Shown here piece after piece: positions 22,461 through 34,609 of a stretch of 64,000 bases of DNA. This stretch comes from Allium sativum (Eukaryota > Streptophyta > Magnoliopsida > Asparagales > Amaryllidaceae), in the NCBI GenBank assembly GCA_030737875.1, contig CM060915.1, positions 628,496,786-628,560,785 on the forward strand. The letters are read 5' to 3'. The notes under the pieces are model-generated. The model was not told the origin of the DNA, made no database searches, and saw only the letters and a list, made by a program, of their open reading frames with translations. How positions within the stretch are numbered: the first letter of the stretch is position 1; each line of letters starts with the position of its first letter. A program made the position numbers and the translations under genes.

Positions 22461-24492
22461 TTTGCATCACATGAATATATTTCAATACATGAATATAAAT
22501 CAAACACATAAATATTTCAGAAAATTTCGGCAGCATAATGGCAAGAGGTTTAAAAACCGGCACCGTCCCGAGTATAGCTCCTCGCACTACCTTACGCCTC
22601 GTAGCGTTCCCTAAGGGGCTTATCCTTATAATCTAAATATTCCAATCATTTTCATATCCCAATGGATTTTTTCATAAACAATTCCAATTTTGTTTCAACC
22701 ACAAACAATCATTATCAACCATTCGCATTTATCAACCAAATTTCACGTCAACCAAAATCCAAGCAATCACAATCAGTATATATCGTCCATGGTCTGTAGA
22801 CGAGGGGAGTGTATATATAGATATACGTATATAAATATATTTCGATTTCATTTCAATATCATTTCAATTCCATTCAACGTACATGTAATTTTTACAATGC
22901 ATATATAACTTATACATCGCACATGCAACTTATACAACGCTTATACATGAGGTGTACAATGCTTATATAACTCATATATCGATTATATAATTTATACATC
23001 GTCATTCCATACCGTTCAAAATTTAGAAATCTCACATTGGGTTTCACTCCTCCAAAAATTGTAGGAAGCTCCAAAAAATCTCCGGTCTCTTCCAGAATGT
23101 AGAAGGCGTCCACATGAGTTTAATATCTCTGGTTTCACTGAATTTCGACCACATAGCAAAAAGATATGATTTTTATAAGTTTGCAATGCATTTATTTTTC
23201 GAAATCAGTTAAAATAAACAAAGGTCGTACCTTTCAGCAAATGGTTCCAAACTAGGTTTAGATTTTTCGTCTAATCCGTGAAGGAGTTGGACGATTGGGC
23301 TATGCAGCATCGAAGGGGGACAGAGGGCGCACGTGCGCATGGGGTGGGGTCCACTTCAGTGGTCCTAGTTGGCGGCGGCGGCGATTTTAAGATTGGAACT
23401 TCGAGGCGTTGATCTGGCTTCAATACTCGACGAAAAAATGCAAACCCTATATGGATGTGTAGATCTTGAAGAGCACTACAAAACCCCAAACTGAAGCCCT
23501 TGATTTTATTGAGCGGATTAGAAGAAAAGGAGGAGAGAAGGGGTCAAGCCATTTTCGTCGTGAACCTGAAGCTTGATCGGGAGAGAGAAAAGTGAGCGAT
23601 GAATATGATTGGCCCATTTATTTTTATATTTATTTATTCTATAATTTCCAAAAATACCCCTTTCCCCTTACGAACTCCAATCCAAACCCAACGACTGCCG
23701 CCCTAGCTAATTACCCCCATTCTGAACATAACGGAATATGTTTCGTAAGACCATTCGACTGTTTCAGTCAGTTTTTCTTCAAATTAAAATATAAAACATT
23801 CAATATTTGATTTGAACGTACATTTCAATTTGCTGAGGCCACGTACTGATTCTAAAAATTACAGAAAAATTAATCTAGCTATGTTTGGATGATATGGTCC
23901 CAACAAAACTAGCTTCATTGAATTTGGAGGCCGTTCGAAAAATGGCCATTTTCTGGTCGATCCAAATTGACAAAAACTGTCAAAACACGTTTTCCTTTTC
24001 CACGCTCATATATTGGTCTCAAAAATTATGAAAATTGGAACCTAGCAATAATTTGACATTCTGGATCCAACAAAAGTGGTTTCGTTGAAAATGGGGATCG
24101 TTTGCAAAATGTCTATTTTCAAGAGCTATATTAACTCCATAGCTACCTTTCTGAAATTTCATTTGGCCATAACTTTTGATTCCCATAATTAAATTTCGAT
24201 TTTCCAGATTTGTTAGAAAGATATTCTTAAACAGATTTTAATATTTTTGGTTTCACTAAAATCCGTTTTATTTTGCATCCTGTATAGTCAGTCAAGGTTC
24301 GAATTCAAATTTTCAAACTACCGCGCCATTTCAGGCCTTGTTTTATAATTAAAATAAATATATTCGCTATAACTTCGATCCAAATAGATTTTTGGTCATT
24401 ATTATTAAAATAGTTTATTTTAAATATTCAAAATTCCTTAAAATAGCGAAATTAAAATTTTTAAATTGGTTCTGATTTTCCGGGTTATTGCA

Positions 24493-24510
24493 ATCTCCCC
24501 ACTTAAAATC
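24493..24510 (-). other. B polypurine tract
   Basis: Reverse strand GATTTTAAGTGGGGAGAT directly precedes the 3' LTR. Upstream is GGGGACGAAAA, as in A. Confidence 0.88.
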
Positions 24511-25594
24511 TTTTCGTCCCCGAAAAGGAACGAAGCTGAAAGTTGTTTAATTAACCAACTCAGCTTTCGTTCTAGCTTCCATTCATCAACTTTTCAGTTA
24601 CTAAGAATTTCCTAATTCATCAAAAAATTGGCTAACACCCTAAATTTTCGAAAAAATTCGCCATAACCTCCTTTGTACGGGGAGGGGTTTGGAAATTTAT
24701 TGGGCTGTATTAGGTACCCAATAAATCCTAAAAAGCATACACATATTTATAGTGATATATTCCGTTGTCCACAGGGGAGTGTGTATAGATTATAACTCCA
24801 GAGAATAAGTTCTCGTCACCCTATAAATGGTTTTTGTGCCTTAATGACCAAAGAGACGTGTTTATTGTCATCTTCAGACTCGTGTGGGGTTTTTATTAAT
24901 CTGGCAATTTATCGTTATATTTTATATAGTCTATATCAGTCTTCGGTTCAATCTATAATATAGTCATCGCCGTACAAGCCTCTCGCTCGTATGGAAAATC
25001 TTCAACCTCGTCACACAAGCTCCAAATGCATATGTGGTATATGATAGGGCATGTTATCTTTAAGAAGTATGCCATGTAGTGTAGTTCAAAATTAATTGTT
25101 ACTATCCTATGGCAACGTTTATTATTACACATAGAACAACCAGCACTCTGCATTCAATGGCATTCACAGGAGTTGATGTAATAATAAAATTGCGTATCCA
25201 ACTCATTAAGGTTTACCTATTTGTCGGGCACGCAAATAAATTCTTTACTCAACAGCAAATCCATTTACCTGTTCAAACATATATAACGTACATGAATATA
25301 TTTCAATCAATTTCAAATCAGTTTAATATTTGATTTAGTTGCATAAATTTACCCTTTATTCTCTTATTGATTTTATTATTCCAATGTTATTTGTTTTAAA
25401 CTAACAATCACTCCACACAAACAACAATGAATTTATTGATTTACTTTTCAAAAATATACTAATTAATTCATATGTTCTTTTAAAATTATTTAGACTATAT
25501 AATTAAACAATTTACATCCATTAAAAGGAAACAACATCCAAGGTAGAAAACAAAACGGAAATGCAATATATGGTAAATGTACCTTGCACCAGAG
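24511..25594 (-). other. B 3' untranslated region
   Basis: About 1.1 kb between the end of pol and the polypurine tract. It is AT-rich with no domain in any frame. The 60 bp next to the tract match the right part of A's remnant interior (GTTAATTAAACAACTTTCAG). Nothing else was recognised. Confidence 0.6.
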
Positions 25595-25792
25595 TTAATC
25601 AGAGATATCCACCCTGCAATTGGGATAGGCTTTATTAATGCTCTCCTCAGTTTCCCAAGTATATTATCGTGGATCTCCACTCCATTGCACTTTGACTAAG
25701 TGAACCTTCTTGTTCCTCATCTCTTTAGTTTCTTTGCCAATAATCTTTATCGGCTCTCTCCTCATAGCTAATTCTGGAATAATTTCCAAATC
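25595..25792 (-). pseudogene. B chromodomain-like C-terminus (broken)
   Basis: After the integrase GPF/Y module the reverse strand reads PELAMRREPIKIIGKE, then KKVHLVKVQWSGDP, a stop, and YTWETEESINKAYPNC ending at TAA. The KVQW and TWE(T)EE spacing is that of the chromodomain-like tail of Tekay/Del elements, which in known chromoviruses steers integration toward particular chromatin. Confidence 0.75.
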
Positions 25793-26993
25793 TCATTGCG
25801 CGGCTTCCTCCATGACCAAATCTGGATCATGCACATGCTTTCGAAGTTGAGATACGTGAAATACATCATGTACTCCAGGCAACCAATCAGGCAATTGAAC
25901 TCTATAAGCGAGAGTCCCAATCCGTTCGAGCACAGGAAATGGACCAATAAATCTGGACTCCAACTTCCCTGTTTTACCAAATCGGACTACTCCTCTCATC
26001 GGAGAAATCCTCAGATACACATAGTCACCAACAGAAAAAGACAGATTTCTTCTTCTCAAATTTTCATAGCTCTTCTATCGGCTTTGAGCAACTAGTAATC
26101 ATTTCTTGGTGAAATCGACTTTATCCACTGCTTCGCGAATCATATCCGGTCCCAATACAAGTCTATTGCCAGGTTCTACCCAACAAGCGGGAGATCTGCA
26201 TGATCTACCATACAATGCTTCGAATAGTGACATTTTCAGACTCGCTTGGTAGCTGTTGTTGTATGAGAACTCAGCCAAATGCAAGTGGTCTTCCCATGAT
26301 CTGCCGAAATCAATAGCATAAGCCCGCAATAAATCTTCTAGAATATGGTTCACCCTCTCAGTCTGACCATCTGTTTGAGGATGATATGCGGTGCTCAAGT
26401 TCAGCTTTTTTTTTCAATTCTGCTTGGAATGCTTCCCAGAATTTACTAGAAAAAATCGGGTCATGATCACTAATAATGCTTATGGTAATTCCATGTAGTT
26501 TAACAATTACTTTCAAATAAATCTGCGCCAGACTCTGAGTGGTTCTATTCGATCTGACAGGTATGAAATGGGCGGTCTTCGTGAAACGATCTACGATCAC
26601 CCAAATATTGTCGTTTCCTCTTCGGGTTTTGGGAAAACCATCTATGAAATCCATAGAAATTTGTTCCCACTTCCAACCTGGAATTTCCAATGGTTGCAAC
26701 AATCCGGCGAGTTTCTATTGATCACTTTTGACTTGTTGACAAGTAGTAGACCGGCTAACGTACAAGGAAATGTCTCTTTTCATAGATCTCCACCAAAAAG
26801 TACGTTTGATATCATTATAAATTTTACTTACTACTGGATGGATACTAAGTATGGATCTGTGACATTCATCTAGCACTTCTCTCCGGAGCTCAAAAATGTT
26901 TGGAACACAAATCCGGACTTTTAACCTCAGAATCCCATCGTCGTCAATCTGAAAACTCGAGGCCTCGCCTTTCTGAATTCTCTCTTTGATCTT
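25793..26993 (-). pseudogene. B integrase domain (broken)
   Basis: The zinc region is recognisable (CHRSILSIHP ... WWRSMKRDI ... TTCQQVK) but its first paired cysteine reads serine. The catalytic core has MDFIDGFPKT, IISDHDPIFSSKFW and STAYHPQTDGQTERVN, so all three D-D-E residues are visible, but a frame change separates the second aspartate from the glutamate. The C-terminal part has FSVGDYVYLRISPMRG, GKLESRFIGPF and GVHDVFHVSQLRK, the usual GPF/Y module of chromovirus integrases. A stop after DKVDFTKK breaks the link. Confidence 0.9.
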
Positions 26994-27411
26994 CTAAATG
27001 AAGTGATCATCCTTCTGAAGAGCAGATATGTTATCAACTAAGGAATGCGTGATTATAAGAATGGCAATGATTACATTCTTTCTGCTGAGCGCATCAGCCG
27101 TAACATTGGCTTTCCCCGGAGTATACAAAATATCAAGATCATATGCCATGAGAAATTCTAACCAATGCTGCTGCCTCATATTCAGATCTTTCTGGGTGAA
27201 TAAATATTTCAATGATTGATGATCAGTATATAATTTGAATTTCTTACTCAACAGATAATGCCTCCAGATTTTCATAGCAAACACGATGGCTAACAATTCA
27301 AGATCGTGAGTTGCATAATTCTTCTCATGTGGCATCTTTTGACGGCTAGCATAATCGACTACTTGGCCTCTTTGCATTAATACTGCACCAAGACCTTCTT
27401 TAGAAGCATCT
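26994..27411 (-). pseudogene. B RNase H domain (partly open)
   Basis: An open frame carries [37 protein letters not shown], then [12 protein letters not shown] and [11 protein letters not shown], all typical of gypsy RNase H. A stop is present just before the first conserved aspartate (TDAS region, near 27411). This is the best-preserved pol domain in B. Confidence 0.88.
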
Positions 27412-27413
27412 GT

Positions 27414-28250
27414 CTAGACTTTCAAGTCTTGATTGCCGTCGATAATTGTTAACACTGAAGCAGTTGTCAATCTTAACTTCATCTTTTGGATAACTGTCTC
27501 ACATTCTGGAGTCCAATTGAACCTTGAATGTTTCTTAGTAAGCTTTGTTAAGGAACTAGATATCTTCGAAAAATCTTTAATGAACTTCTGATAATAACTA
27601 GCCAGTCCGAGAAAACTTTGGACTTCTGTGGGTGTAGTCGGTTGTTTCCAATTCTGAATAGCAGTGATTTTACTAGGATCCACAGAAATTCCTTCCTTTG
27701 ATATGACGTGACCAAGGAATTTACCTCTTCTTGCCAGAATATACATTTGGAAAACTTTGCTTTTAAAACATTCTTTCTGAGAATTTCTAACACATGTTCC
27801 AAATTTTTTTCATGCTCACTTTCTGACTTAGAGAAGATCAATATGTCATCAATGAAAACTAGAACAAATTTGTTTCAATACTTCTCTGAATACCCTGTTC
27901 ATTAGATCGACAAAATAGGCTGGAGCGTTACATAAGCCGAACGGCCTTTCTAACCACACATAGAATAAATCTGGACCTCTGAATGTTATCAAAGGAACAA
28001 ACTCTTCGGCAATACAAAGTTGATGGAAACGTGTAGCTAGGTCCATTCGTGAAAATACTTGCGCTCCATTCAATCGATCCAACAAATCATCAGTTCGCGG
28101 CAATGGATTTTTATTCTTTAATGTCTGCTTGTTCAAGTCATGATTATCCACACAGTCTGAGAGTATCGTCTGACTTTGGGGCAAACACCACTGCTGCTCC
28201 CCAATCAGAGAAACTAGGTTTGATCAGACCCTTCCGTACAAGTTGTCGAG
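27414..28250 (-). pseudogene. B reverse transcriptase domain (broken)
   Basis: Reads in order LNKQTLKNK, PLPRTDDLLDRLNGAQVFSR, DLATRFHQL, PFGLCNAPAYFVDLMNRVF, then after a frameshift FIDDILIFS (plus-strand 27843-27856) and [13 protein letters not shown], and finally the thumb with [12 protein letters not shown]. The FIDD catalytic pair is present. The upstream KKDG-type motif and the first catalytic aspartate region are blurred by shifts. It belongs to the gypsy class of reverse transcriptases and is non-functional as read. Confidence 0.9.
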
Positions 28251-28427
28251 TTTGATTGCCTAACTCTTCTTTTTTACTTCAAGGTCATTCTTCGAATATA
28301 GTGAACTACTGACCTTGCACTCGGTATTAAAGAGATTTTGAAATCAATTTCCCTATGCGGAGGCAAGCTAACAACTTCTTCAAACGCATCCGCATAATTC
28401 TTCACGACAGGGATATTTTCTATGTCG

Positions 28428-29394
28428 AGGCTTAGGTTTGGAAATCCAGTTTCCTGCTCTCCCTAGCTATCCCTAACTGGTCCGGTGGACGGAACGGTTA
28501 ATTCGAATATAATTTGAATTTGAATTCGAAGTTGCTGTAAACTTAGAAACCGATGGACCATTTATTAAATTCAAATTTTAAATTTAAATTTAAATAAAAA
28601 GGTTTTTGAATTCTTATGGTTTACAACGTGTTTCAATTTAAATTTTGATTTGGAAATGATTTTTGATTTAACTTGTAAATCGATTGTGAAATTTAGTTGT
28701 TTTGAAATTTTAAATTTAGAAAGGATTTGAAGGAATTATATTTAAATCGTTTTATAATGCGCTGCGGCGCGACAGTTTGTAAATATCGATTTAAATTTTC
28801 AAATGATTATAACTTGACCATTTGAAATCAGTTTGACTTGAAACTAGAATGTTGATTTTTAAATATTAACAGTTTTTGAATAGAAAAGAAATTTTCAAAT
28901 TTCAATGTACTATTTTCAAGTTATATTCAAAATAAATTTGGAAAAGGTCGATGTACACGCAGTTCAGCGACCATAACGGTAATTCAAATAAAACCAGCTT
29001 TAAATTTAGAGAGAATTCATGATAAATCTTACTTTATTAATTTAAATTAATTTGAAATAAATTATTTGAATTGATTTGAAATCTATTTGAATTGAATGCC
29101 TATTGCAGCGTTTTAGTATCGTTCAAAACGTTATCATATCATTTCCAAAGATAAATGGGTTTTGAAATTTATAAATCGTAAACCGTTATTCTAAATGGTT
29201 AAAGGATTTTTTTATTGTTGAAAGATTTAAGTGATTAAATACTTGTATATGATATTATGTATCAATTCTAAAAGTTAGAATTTAAAGGGGATGAGTTGGA
29301 TAGAGTTTATGCCGGATGTTCAATATGTAATTCCAATGTTGAACAAATATTATCAGAAGCATTAAGAAAATATTAACATCAAGGTTCTGAGCAA
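28428..29394. repeat. Inverted repeat arm 1 in F
   Basis: Reverse complement of 31260-32224, judged 75-85% identical by eye. Matching landmarks include TCCCTAGCTATCCCTAACTG, GAAACTAGAATGTTGA versus its inverted form, and ATTATCAGAAGC at the inner end. The outer end coincides with B's broken pol and the inner end with the LTR start at 29396. Confidence 0.85.
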
Positions 29395-30114
29395 CTGTAA
29401 CGACCCGCCATTTTGCCCGGTTCTCGCCAGTAATTAAACCAACTTAAACCGTTCATAAAGACGAATTGTTATAGGTACATACATAAGTTAAAAAAAATAG
29501 AACTTTTCATTGGATAATTCAATAATTACATTAGAATTACATAGAATATCGGAGTCACAACATAAACATACAGTGAAAGAAAAATATAACTATACTTTCG
29601 GTCGAAGATCAAAAGATACAGTGGAAGCTTCAACCCTGGCGTGGACTCCAACTCAGAAAACGCTCCGAACTTCGCTCCAATGATCTATAACTACAAACTA
29701 AACTACTAGCTGCCCGTGTGAAAATTGATGGGCACCCAGAGTTTAGGAAGGAACAATAAACTCCAGGTCAGTCCTAGGACTGGAGTGAGTACATAAAAAC
29801 AGTTGCTTTTAAGATTCATTTTAAAGTTGGGAAATTCACCAGACTATGTCGCTAATGCGGAACGGGTTTACTCTATGTGAATGCCCGTGCATATAAATAT
29901 GCAATGACCTTCAAAAATGAAGCTATCATAAGCTCGTCCCATATCACACAATGCAAGCGCACACCAGATGGGCGAGTTTTATCCTATGATAACCAAAAAT
30001 GTCTTCATACGTGAAAATCCTCTTTCAATATTATTATTACGTAGTGTGGAAAACCATTTCGCAAATAAATGTATAAATCCTAGATGGCATAATGCCCATT
30101 ATATTATGTAGCCA

Positions 30115-30145
<31 letters not shown>

Positions 30146-30146
30146 A

Positions 30147-30190
30147 TACAAACCAAAACTGTATGGCTCGTATTGGAGATTGGGTTTCCA
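30147..30190 (-). promoter_or_regulatory. Conserved LTR block, F copy
   Basis: Plus strand TACAAACCAAAACTGTA, a linker, then TATTGGAGATTGGGTTTCC. It is a diverged version of the block in A, B and E. Confidence 0.4.
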
Positions 30191-31259
30191 ACTTGATGAT
30201 TCCTGGCAAGAAAGATCAATCAGAACACAAACGAGATGTAATCATGGGTTTTTCATCCAGACGTAGACACCAATACAAATCGCGAGGTAGATTAACGGTT
30301 TTCGACCAGATGCGACCCCCCCAACATACCCTATTCCATAAGTCATAAGTGTTTTCCCACTGCTACGGCGGTCATCATCAATTCATATATATACACACAC
30401 AACCTAACCGCCAGTTTATCATCATCCGGGGTGTGAGGTTTGCCGATGTCACGTCATACACGAAGCACACCTAGAAAACCAACGCCCTGATCATACAAGC
30501 TCATTTCATCTCTTAAGTATGTCACATTATCCATTCACAACATGACCACTAATTTCCATCCATACATAACCACTTCGAGCTCATACATCAATAACCAGAT
30601 ACGTATCAACGGAAATCAGTGTTATGCCGTCAATTACAATGTCAGACACATAATCCATACAAGTCCGTCGTGGGTATGGACGGGACAAAATCCGAAAGTT
30701 CTCCCAATACATTCAGACTTCCTGCCACTTCGGTAATAGGGGAATCTCTCTACTGTAGCGATTCAGTAAAGAAACCAATCAACAGACAATCCTTTCGATT
30801 GTGAAGAACCATGGTCTTCACTCGTCGATTCCAAGTCTTGAATTTGCTTCATACGTCGTACTATTACTTGGAATGGGTTTCGGACTTAAATCTGATCCCG
30901 GTCTTTCCAAGTAATAAGCGTATTCATAAAACAATGGTTATGGACCACACAGGGTTTTAAATTCAAATTTCCTTCCAATCATTTCAATTCATTTAAAATG
31001 TCAAGGTTGGATTTGTCATAAATTCTATTATCATTTTTAACTTCTCTTTGAAATCAAATATTCAATTTACCAACCCCTTTTATTTCAAACATACCTCAAA
31101 TTCTCATACCTCTTTATTTCCTTCCACAAGTTCTTAAATTTACCCAATCTTTATTTAGATAAAAATTCCATTTCGATAATCCCAGCCACTTATATTTAAA
31201 TATAAGTTTGATAGAGTTAAATCGACATATATCAGACATGAATTCACAATCAACAAGCA

Positions 31260-32224
31260 CTATCAGAACTTGATGTAAATAATCTTTATTGCTTCTGATA
31301 GTATTTGTACAAACTTGGAATTTAATATCAAATATCTGACAACTCCATCCAACTCGTTTCCTTTTAAAATTCAAATTTTTAGAACTAATAAATAATTCTA
31401 TATTCAATCACTTAACAACCTTCAGAACCATTTAACAATCCTTAATAATCATTTAAAATAATGGTTTACGATTATAAATTTCAAAACTCATTTATCTATA
31501 GAACTGAGATAATAACGTTTGAACATTACTAAAACCGCTACCGTATCCATTTAATTCAAATGGATTCCAAATCAGTTCAAAATTCCAATAATTCAGTTCT
31601 AATTACTTTAAATTAATAAAGTAAGATTTCATGAAATTTCTCAAATTTATAAACTTGTTTTATTTGAATTTTTTGTTATGGTCGCCGAACTGCGCGCACA
31701 ACGACCTTTTCCAAATTTGTTTTGAACATAACTTGAAAATCGTATGTTGAAATTTAAAAATTAATTTTCTATTCAAAATTGTTAATATTTGAAAAATCAA
31801 CGCTTCTTGTTTCAAGTCAAACCGATTTCAAACAGTCAAGTTATAATCGTTCGAAAATTTAAATCGATATTTATGAACTGTCGCGTCGCAGCGCATTATA
31901 AATGATTTAAATATAATTCCTTCAAATCCTTTTGAATTTAAATTTAAAATTTCAAAACAACTAAATTTCAAAACCCATTTTTAAGTTAAATAAAAAAATC
32001 ATTTTCGGATCTAAATTTTAATTTAAATAAGTTGTAAACCATAGGAATTCAAAACCTTTTATTTAAATTTAAACTTAAATTTGAATTTCATAAATGGTCT
32101 ATCGGTTTTCTAAGTTTTACAACAACTTCAAATCCAAATTATACCTGAATTAATTGTTCTGTCTGTCGGACCAGTTAGGGATAGCTAGGGAGAGTAGGAA
32201 ACTGGATTTCCAAACCCAAGCCTA
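31260..32224. repeat. Inverted repeat arm 2 in F
   Basis: Partner of 28428-29394, lying within the LTR-like part of F. The arms are separated by about 1.87 kb. Because this arm continues smoothly into LTR sequence on both sides, it is probably the original and arm 1 the displaced copy. Confidence 0.85.
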
Positions 32225-34609
32225 GACACCATCCTCTCTGTCATCCTAGAACGGTCTAGTATACAATATTATAAAATATTATATTTGAATTTCCAAATCT
32301 CTTTTCAAATAAAACTAGACTTTAAAATTAATATTTTTATATTTGAAAATAAATCTTCATTTATATGAAAGAATATTGAATCAATCATCTATATAGCTCC
32401 ACAACCATGGTGTTGTTTGTGCATCATGCAACAGAATAAATCAACCATATAAGTCTGATGATCATACATTATAATCATCATTAATAACAACCAATTCAGC
32501 GGTGCACAAGCATTACTGTCATTAGCGCTTTTCCAGTGTTCAGTGTGTTATCTATTTACATGCACATCCATTCACACATTCACATCCATATCCAAACAAT
32601 TATCATTAATCATCACACACATTTTAATCGCTACTAATTAAAGTAAATGGTTAAATTAATTGTTCTCACCTATACAACTCCAACATCTTTACTGTCAGGA
32701 TGAACAAGCAACGAACACCAACCCTGCTACTCGTATAGTTCTCAACCCATTCCATTAGCATTCGGTGGTTTTCTGCTAATTATATATTGTAGGATTGAAT
32801 TAATAACATCATTTATTATATATTGTCATATATATATATAGACATTCCATTTTAAATTTTCCAATAGTTTATACTTAACCGAAATTACAGAACTTATATA
32901 TAAATGGATCCTATTTTCCAAGATGATTCTAACGCACTCAAAAGTGTGTAAATCCGAGTTAAAACGAGGGAGATATCATCATATAAAGTTTAACTAAATT
33001 TAACTTAAATTTTAATTAAATTATACCTTAGCATGTTAGGCCCAACCCAACTAAACAATGCACTGCCAAAGCCCGTACCCTTTTCTCCCCTTCTTCTTCT
33101 TCTACTCAAGCTCCTTCTCCTGTTCTTGCGCCTGAAACCTACCTGTGCACGGCTCGTGCATGCTACACACCACTAAACTCCACCGGAATTCAATTCAATA
33201 CCGTCTACGCGTCTCTCTTCTCGTTCTCACTCAAGTGCACCACATCGCCGACATCCTAGAACCCTCCATCGAGAAATGCTCCTCATGCCTGAAGCCTAGA
33301 ACGAACAGAAACACGCACGCTACTTTAAAAACATCAACATTTTTTTCTTTAATCTCTACCGAAATTTTCCTCTTCAAAGATGTCCCCATTCTCGTCGTTA
33401 ATCCAAGCTCCGTTTCTCCTATCGTCGCATGTTTCTCTAGAAATCTCAAAACCTAACTTTCGTATTTTCAAAGTGTCGACACAGAATCCAACCAAAATCA
33501 CACCAAAAAGACTACATCTTTCGTTGATCGCAACAGCGCTGACGGTGTTAATTAATTCTAAGCGGATTGGGAGAAATGATTTTCTGAAGTTTTCTTTCCA
33601 AAAATTCCTCTTTGCTGTAAATTAGAGATTTCTCTTCTGTTTGTTGATGGAATTCGGATCTGACAATTTTTCAAAATCCGAGATGATGGTCTGAACAACA
33701 CTCATGTTGATCATTTGGCTAGAGGTGAATAGATTGTGAGTTATTAATTTTTGATTGAAGAGGGAATGGGTTTCTTTTACTGTAAGATGGAGAAAAAAAT
33801 TTGAAAGAGGAAGAAAGAGTCGTGAAATTTTAGCCAGAAAAGTGTTTGTACAAGCTTTACAAAAGGGTATTTTAGCCATTATTTTAAGGGACACTTATTT
33901 TATTTATAAAACCCTTTCCCATGCATGTAAACCATAAGAGGACACCTAATTTTTATTTTTAAATCAACCAATGCATGTTCAACAAAAATCCATTTATTAA
34001 TTTATATTTGTTAAAAAAAAAATTAGCTATACTTTGGTTACATTTATAAATGAAGCAAGTTTACAATACATTTATGCGTAACCAATATATTCGGTGTTTT
34101 ACTACTAATCACAAGTTTTATGTTCGACGTAGTACTCATACTGGAAATTACGAGCAAGGATTACTCTATCAATCACCATTTACTTCAGAAAGTATCTCTG
34201 AAGTATTTTTCAAATCCAAAAATTCAGTATCTCCACATGAATTAGTGAATTAGGTAAGGAAAATTTAAAAAAAATAAAATACTTAGCATTTCAACATACT
34301 TATTCTTACTAATTTATCAAAATAAATTATAAAATTAGGTTCAGATACACAACAAATCTTTTATGGAAAACAAAGCATTTATAAAACTAAATAATATTAT
34401 TACTTATTAATATTTAAAATATTTACTTTAAATAAAATCTGAAATAAAATCATAAAATAAGTTATCCATATCAAAACAAAAATATTTATTCAAACACACG
34501 TATAAATATTTTAAAACACTATTTGTATTTAAATGTTATAAAATTCACTTGATATTCAGAAAATTGTATTTTTATTATATTTTAATTATTAAAATTCTAG
34601 TTCTTTACA

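Larger units (their letters stand above)
21094..24492 (-). mobile_element. B 3' LTR, right part
   Basis: Continues B's left LTR after C and aligns with 37580-40958 of the other LTR. It ends GGTTATTGCA where the partner has GTTGTTACA. It holds a ~200-bp duplication (about 21603-22040), a ~72-bp tandem repeat (22180-22460) and an antisense TATA-like TATAAAAA (23621-23628). A C-rich, pyrimidine-rich leader lies at about 23500-23600. It has no gene. Confidence 0.9.
25595..28427 (-). pseudogene. B pol pseudogene: RT, RNase H, integrase, chromodomain-like end
   Basis: Decayed polyprotein read on the reverse strand from 28427 to a TAA at 25595. The domains are in Ty3/gypsy order and are given separately. 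The N-terminal part before RT has the usual IPVV...DAFEEV and LPPHREIDF strings. The frame is broken by several shifts and stops: RT needs at least three frames, and there are stops before RNase H, in the integrase zinc region and near the chromodomain. The frame upstream is interrupted by the F insertion, beyond which the gag-protease part continues at 34610. It would act in reverse transcription and integration of the element if intact. Confidence 0.9.
28428..34609 (-). mobile_element. Insertion F in B: LTR-derived composite
   Basis: A 6.2-kb non-coding block splits B between protease and reverse transcriptase. From 29396 (TGTAACGACCCG) to about 34609 it reads like one long minus-strand LTR: GGGTCGTTACA end at the left, antisense TATA box near 33905, pyrimidine-rich leader near 33060-33130, and the B/E-type conserved block at 30147-30190. 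The first ~0.97 kb (28428-29394) is an inverted copy of 31260-32224. No primer site or polypurine tract adjoins it, and I found no target duplication, so it is not a clean solo LTR. Short frames such as 33145-33456 and 34050-34253 lack support as genes. Confidence 0.7.

Noticed and set aside
33145..33937. Possible small host gene in F (frames at 33145-33456 and 33755-33937, both strands)
   Set aside because: Frames overlap on both strands, have no motif and lie next to an LTR promoter-like region with a pyrimidine-rich leader.
34050..34253. 67-codon open frame inside F
   Set aside because: No recognisable domain, AT-rich surroundings, and no upstream or downstream exon support.
29396..34609. 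F as a clean solo LTR
   Set aside because: The ends look LTR-like but flanking GCAAC and ACCGG do not match, and the right end coincides with B coding sequence. Left as a composite insertion.
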